Shown: positions 63,476 through 64,000 of the stretch, one piece after another
Position numbering within the stretch: the stretch's first letter is position 1
How the letters are laid out: the number at the start of each line of letters is the position of its first letter
DNA from: Allomuricauda sp. F6463D
GTDB lineage: Bacteria; Bacteroidota; Bacteroidia; Flavobacteriales; Flavobacteriaceae
Reading direction: 5' to 3'
Length of the DNA stretch: 64,000 bases
Assembly (NCBI RefSeq): GCF_023015965.1
Contig: NZ_JALKAN010000003.1
Location: 186,001 to 250,000 of the forward strand
Made by a program: the position numbers and the translations under genes
The notes under the pieces: generated by a model
Told to the model about the DNA's origin: nothing
The model's input: the letters and a program-made list of their open reading frames with translations, nothing else
Database searches by the model: none

Positions 63476-64000
63476 TTACATCTGTAGGTCAACTACCAAA
63501 TCAAATTCGTCATAAATCAATTTATCTTTGGCCGTGCCAATGATTCCCGATCTGTATTGTACATCGTAATTGGTTCTATCAACTTTCAATGTAGCAGTTG
63601 CTTTGTCCCCATACACGGATACATCAAAGGTTACAGGTGCTGTGTTTCCTTTAATAGTTAAGTCACCTGTTACCTCATAGGAATTTTTCCCTGAGGATTT
63701 TACGTTGGTAAAAACTAATGTGGCGGTTGAATGTGTTGCTGAACTAAAAAAGTCATCAGATTTAAGGTGTCCGTCAAGTTTGTTTTTGGAATTTCCTTCA
63801 AGGTCGGTAGAGCTTATGGTAGTCATGTCCACCACAAAATTGCCTCCGGTCAATTTTTCACCATCAAATTCCAGAGCTCCGGCGGTTAGGTTAGTAGTAC
63901 CTGTGTGAGAACCACCAACTTTATAGGCTTTCCAAGTTACTGTGCTCTCTGTTGCTTTTACTTCTTTTACGATTGGATTTGCTACTGCGGCAGCTCCAAA
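63476..64000 (-). CDS. YceI-like lipid-binding protein (C-terminal 174 residues, runs off window)
   Basis: An uninterrupted frame from the window edge to a stop at 63476. 'VTWKAYKVGGSHTGTTNLTA' is the start of the YceI lipocalin-like barrel; 'GGNFVVDMTTISSTDLEG', 'LTIKGNTAPVTFDVSV' and 'DRTNYDVQYRSG' are conserved. Family members are periplasmic and bind isoprenoid or lipid ligands. The signal peptide end ('FGAAAVANP') is at the edge; the start lies outside. Confidence 0.92.
   Translation of the reverse strand, partial: FGAAAVANPIVKEVKATESTVTWKAYKVGGSHTGTTNLTAGALEFDGEKLTGGNFVVDMTTISSTDLEGNSKNKLDGHLKSDDFFSSATHSTATLVFTNVKSSGKNSYEVTGDLTIKGNTAPVTFDVSVYGDKATATLKVDRTNYDVQYRSGIIGTAKDKLIYDEFDLVVDLQM

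Noticed and set aside
1..64000. CRISPR arrays, tRNA/rRNA genes, insertion sequences, prophage
   Set aside because: No regularly spaced direct repeats, no cloverleaf or rRNA sequence, and no transposase or phage genes were seen on either strand.

Overview
The window is a chromosomal stretch of a marine-type member of the Flavobacteriaceae (Bacteroidota). Evidence read from the sequence: low GC, promoters of the Bacteroidota type (TTG about 20 bases ahead of TAnnTTTG), secreted proteins ending their signal peptides in AQ, stand-alone carboxypeptidase-regulatory-like beta domains, a DUF6702 protein, and the order rsfS-ftsH-LUD-cdsA-psd-ACBP that is common in flavobacteria. The genus cannot be fixed from the sequence alone; something near Muricauda/Allomuricauda would fit. 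About 60 genes are packed tightly on both strands. I see no rRNA, tRNA, CRISPR array, prophage or insertion sequence, so this is mostly ordinary core genome.

Layout. 1-5.5 kb: the start of a surface-type protein, two paralogous exported beta-domain proteins, DUF6702 and an M1 peptidase. 5.5-15 kb: tatA, a PAP2 phosphatase, an O-methyltransferase, a GNAT enzyme, kynureninase with an MFS carrier, a DUF457 membrane protein, a lipoprotein, clpP and kynurenine 3-monooxygenase. 15-28.3 kb: a coiled-coil protein with a degenerate zinc ribbon, a Nif3-like protein, lpxK, a TPR hybrid histidine kinase downstream of lipA-gap, a sigma factor, an ECF sigma/anti-sigma pair, murB with an aminotransferase, and an aspartyl protease. 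28.3-36.3 kb: DUF1573, valS with a structured leader, a GH109-type enzyme / GHMP kinase / nucleotidyltransferase operon, and a sterol desaturase family protein. 36.3-49.2 kb: the phospholipid and FtsH operon, birA, pyrE, Nudix, an M14 peptidase, a PAS kinase with its response regulator, coaD and ddl. 49.2-56.6 kb: a PASTA protein, an RluA-family synthase, yaaA, ppc, a UDG-like protein and an M20 peptidase. 56.6-63.4 kb: a complete tryptophan operon in the order trpE-G-D-C-F-B-A. The window ends in a YceI-like gene.

The strongest non-coding signal is upstream of trpE. A good promoter (TTG-20-TATATTTG) lies five bases before an 18-codon leader peptide with three consecutive Trp codons. A terminator hairpin follows, and its loop and 3' arm are complementary to the end of the leader ORF. 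This is a complete-looking ribosome-mediated attenuator, and the leader peptide appears to be translated from an almost leaderless transcript. Inside the same operon, palindromic repeats have inserted between genes and once in frame into trpF, adding about 21 residues to an otherwise normal enzyme.

Other points of note are a 13-bp stem in the valS 5' leader, the GH109/kinase/nucleotidyltransferase operon (a plausible amino-sugar salvage route), a zinc-ribbon protein that has lost its cysteines, and six convergent gene pairs that overlap tail to tail.
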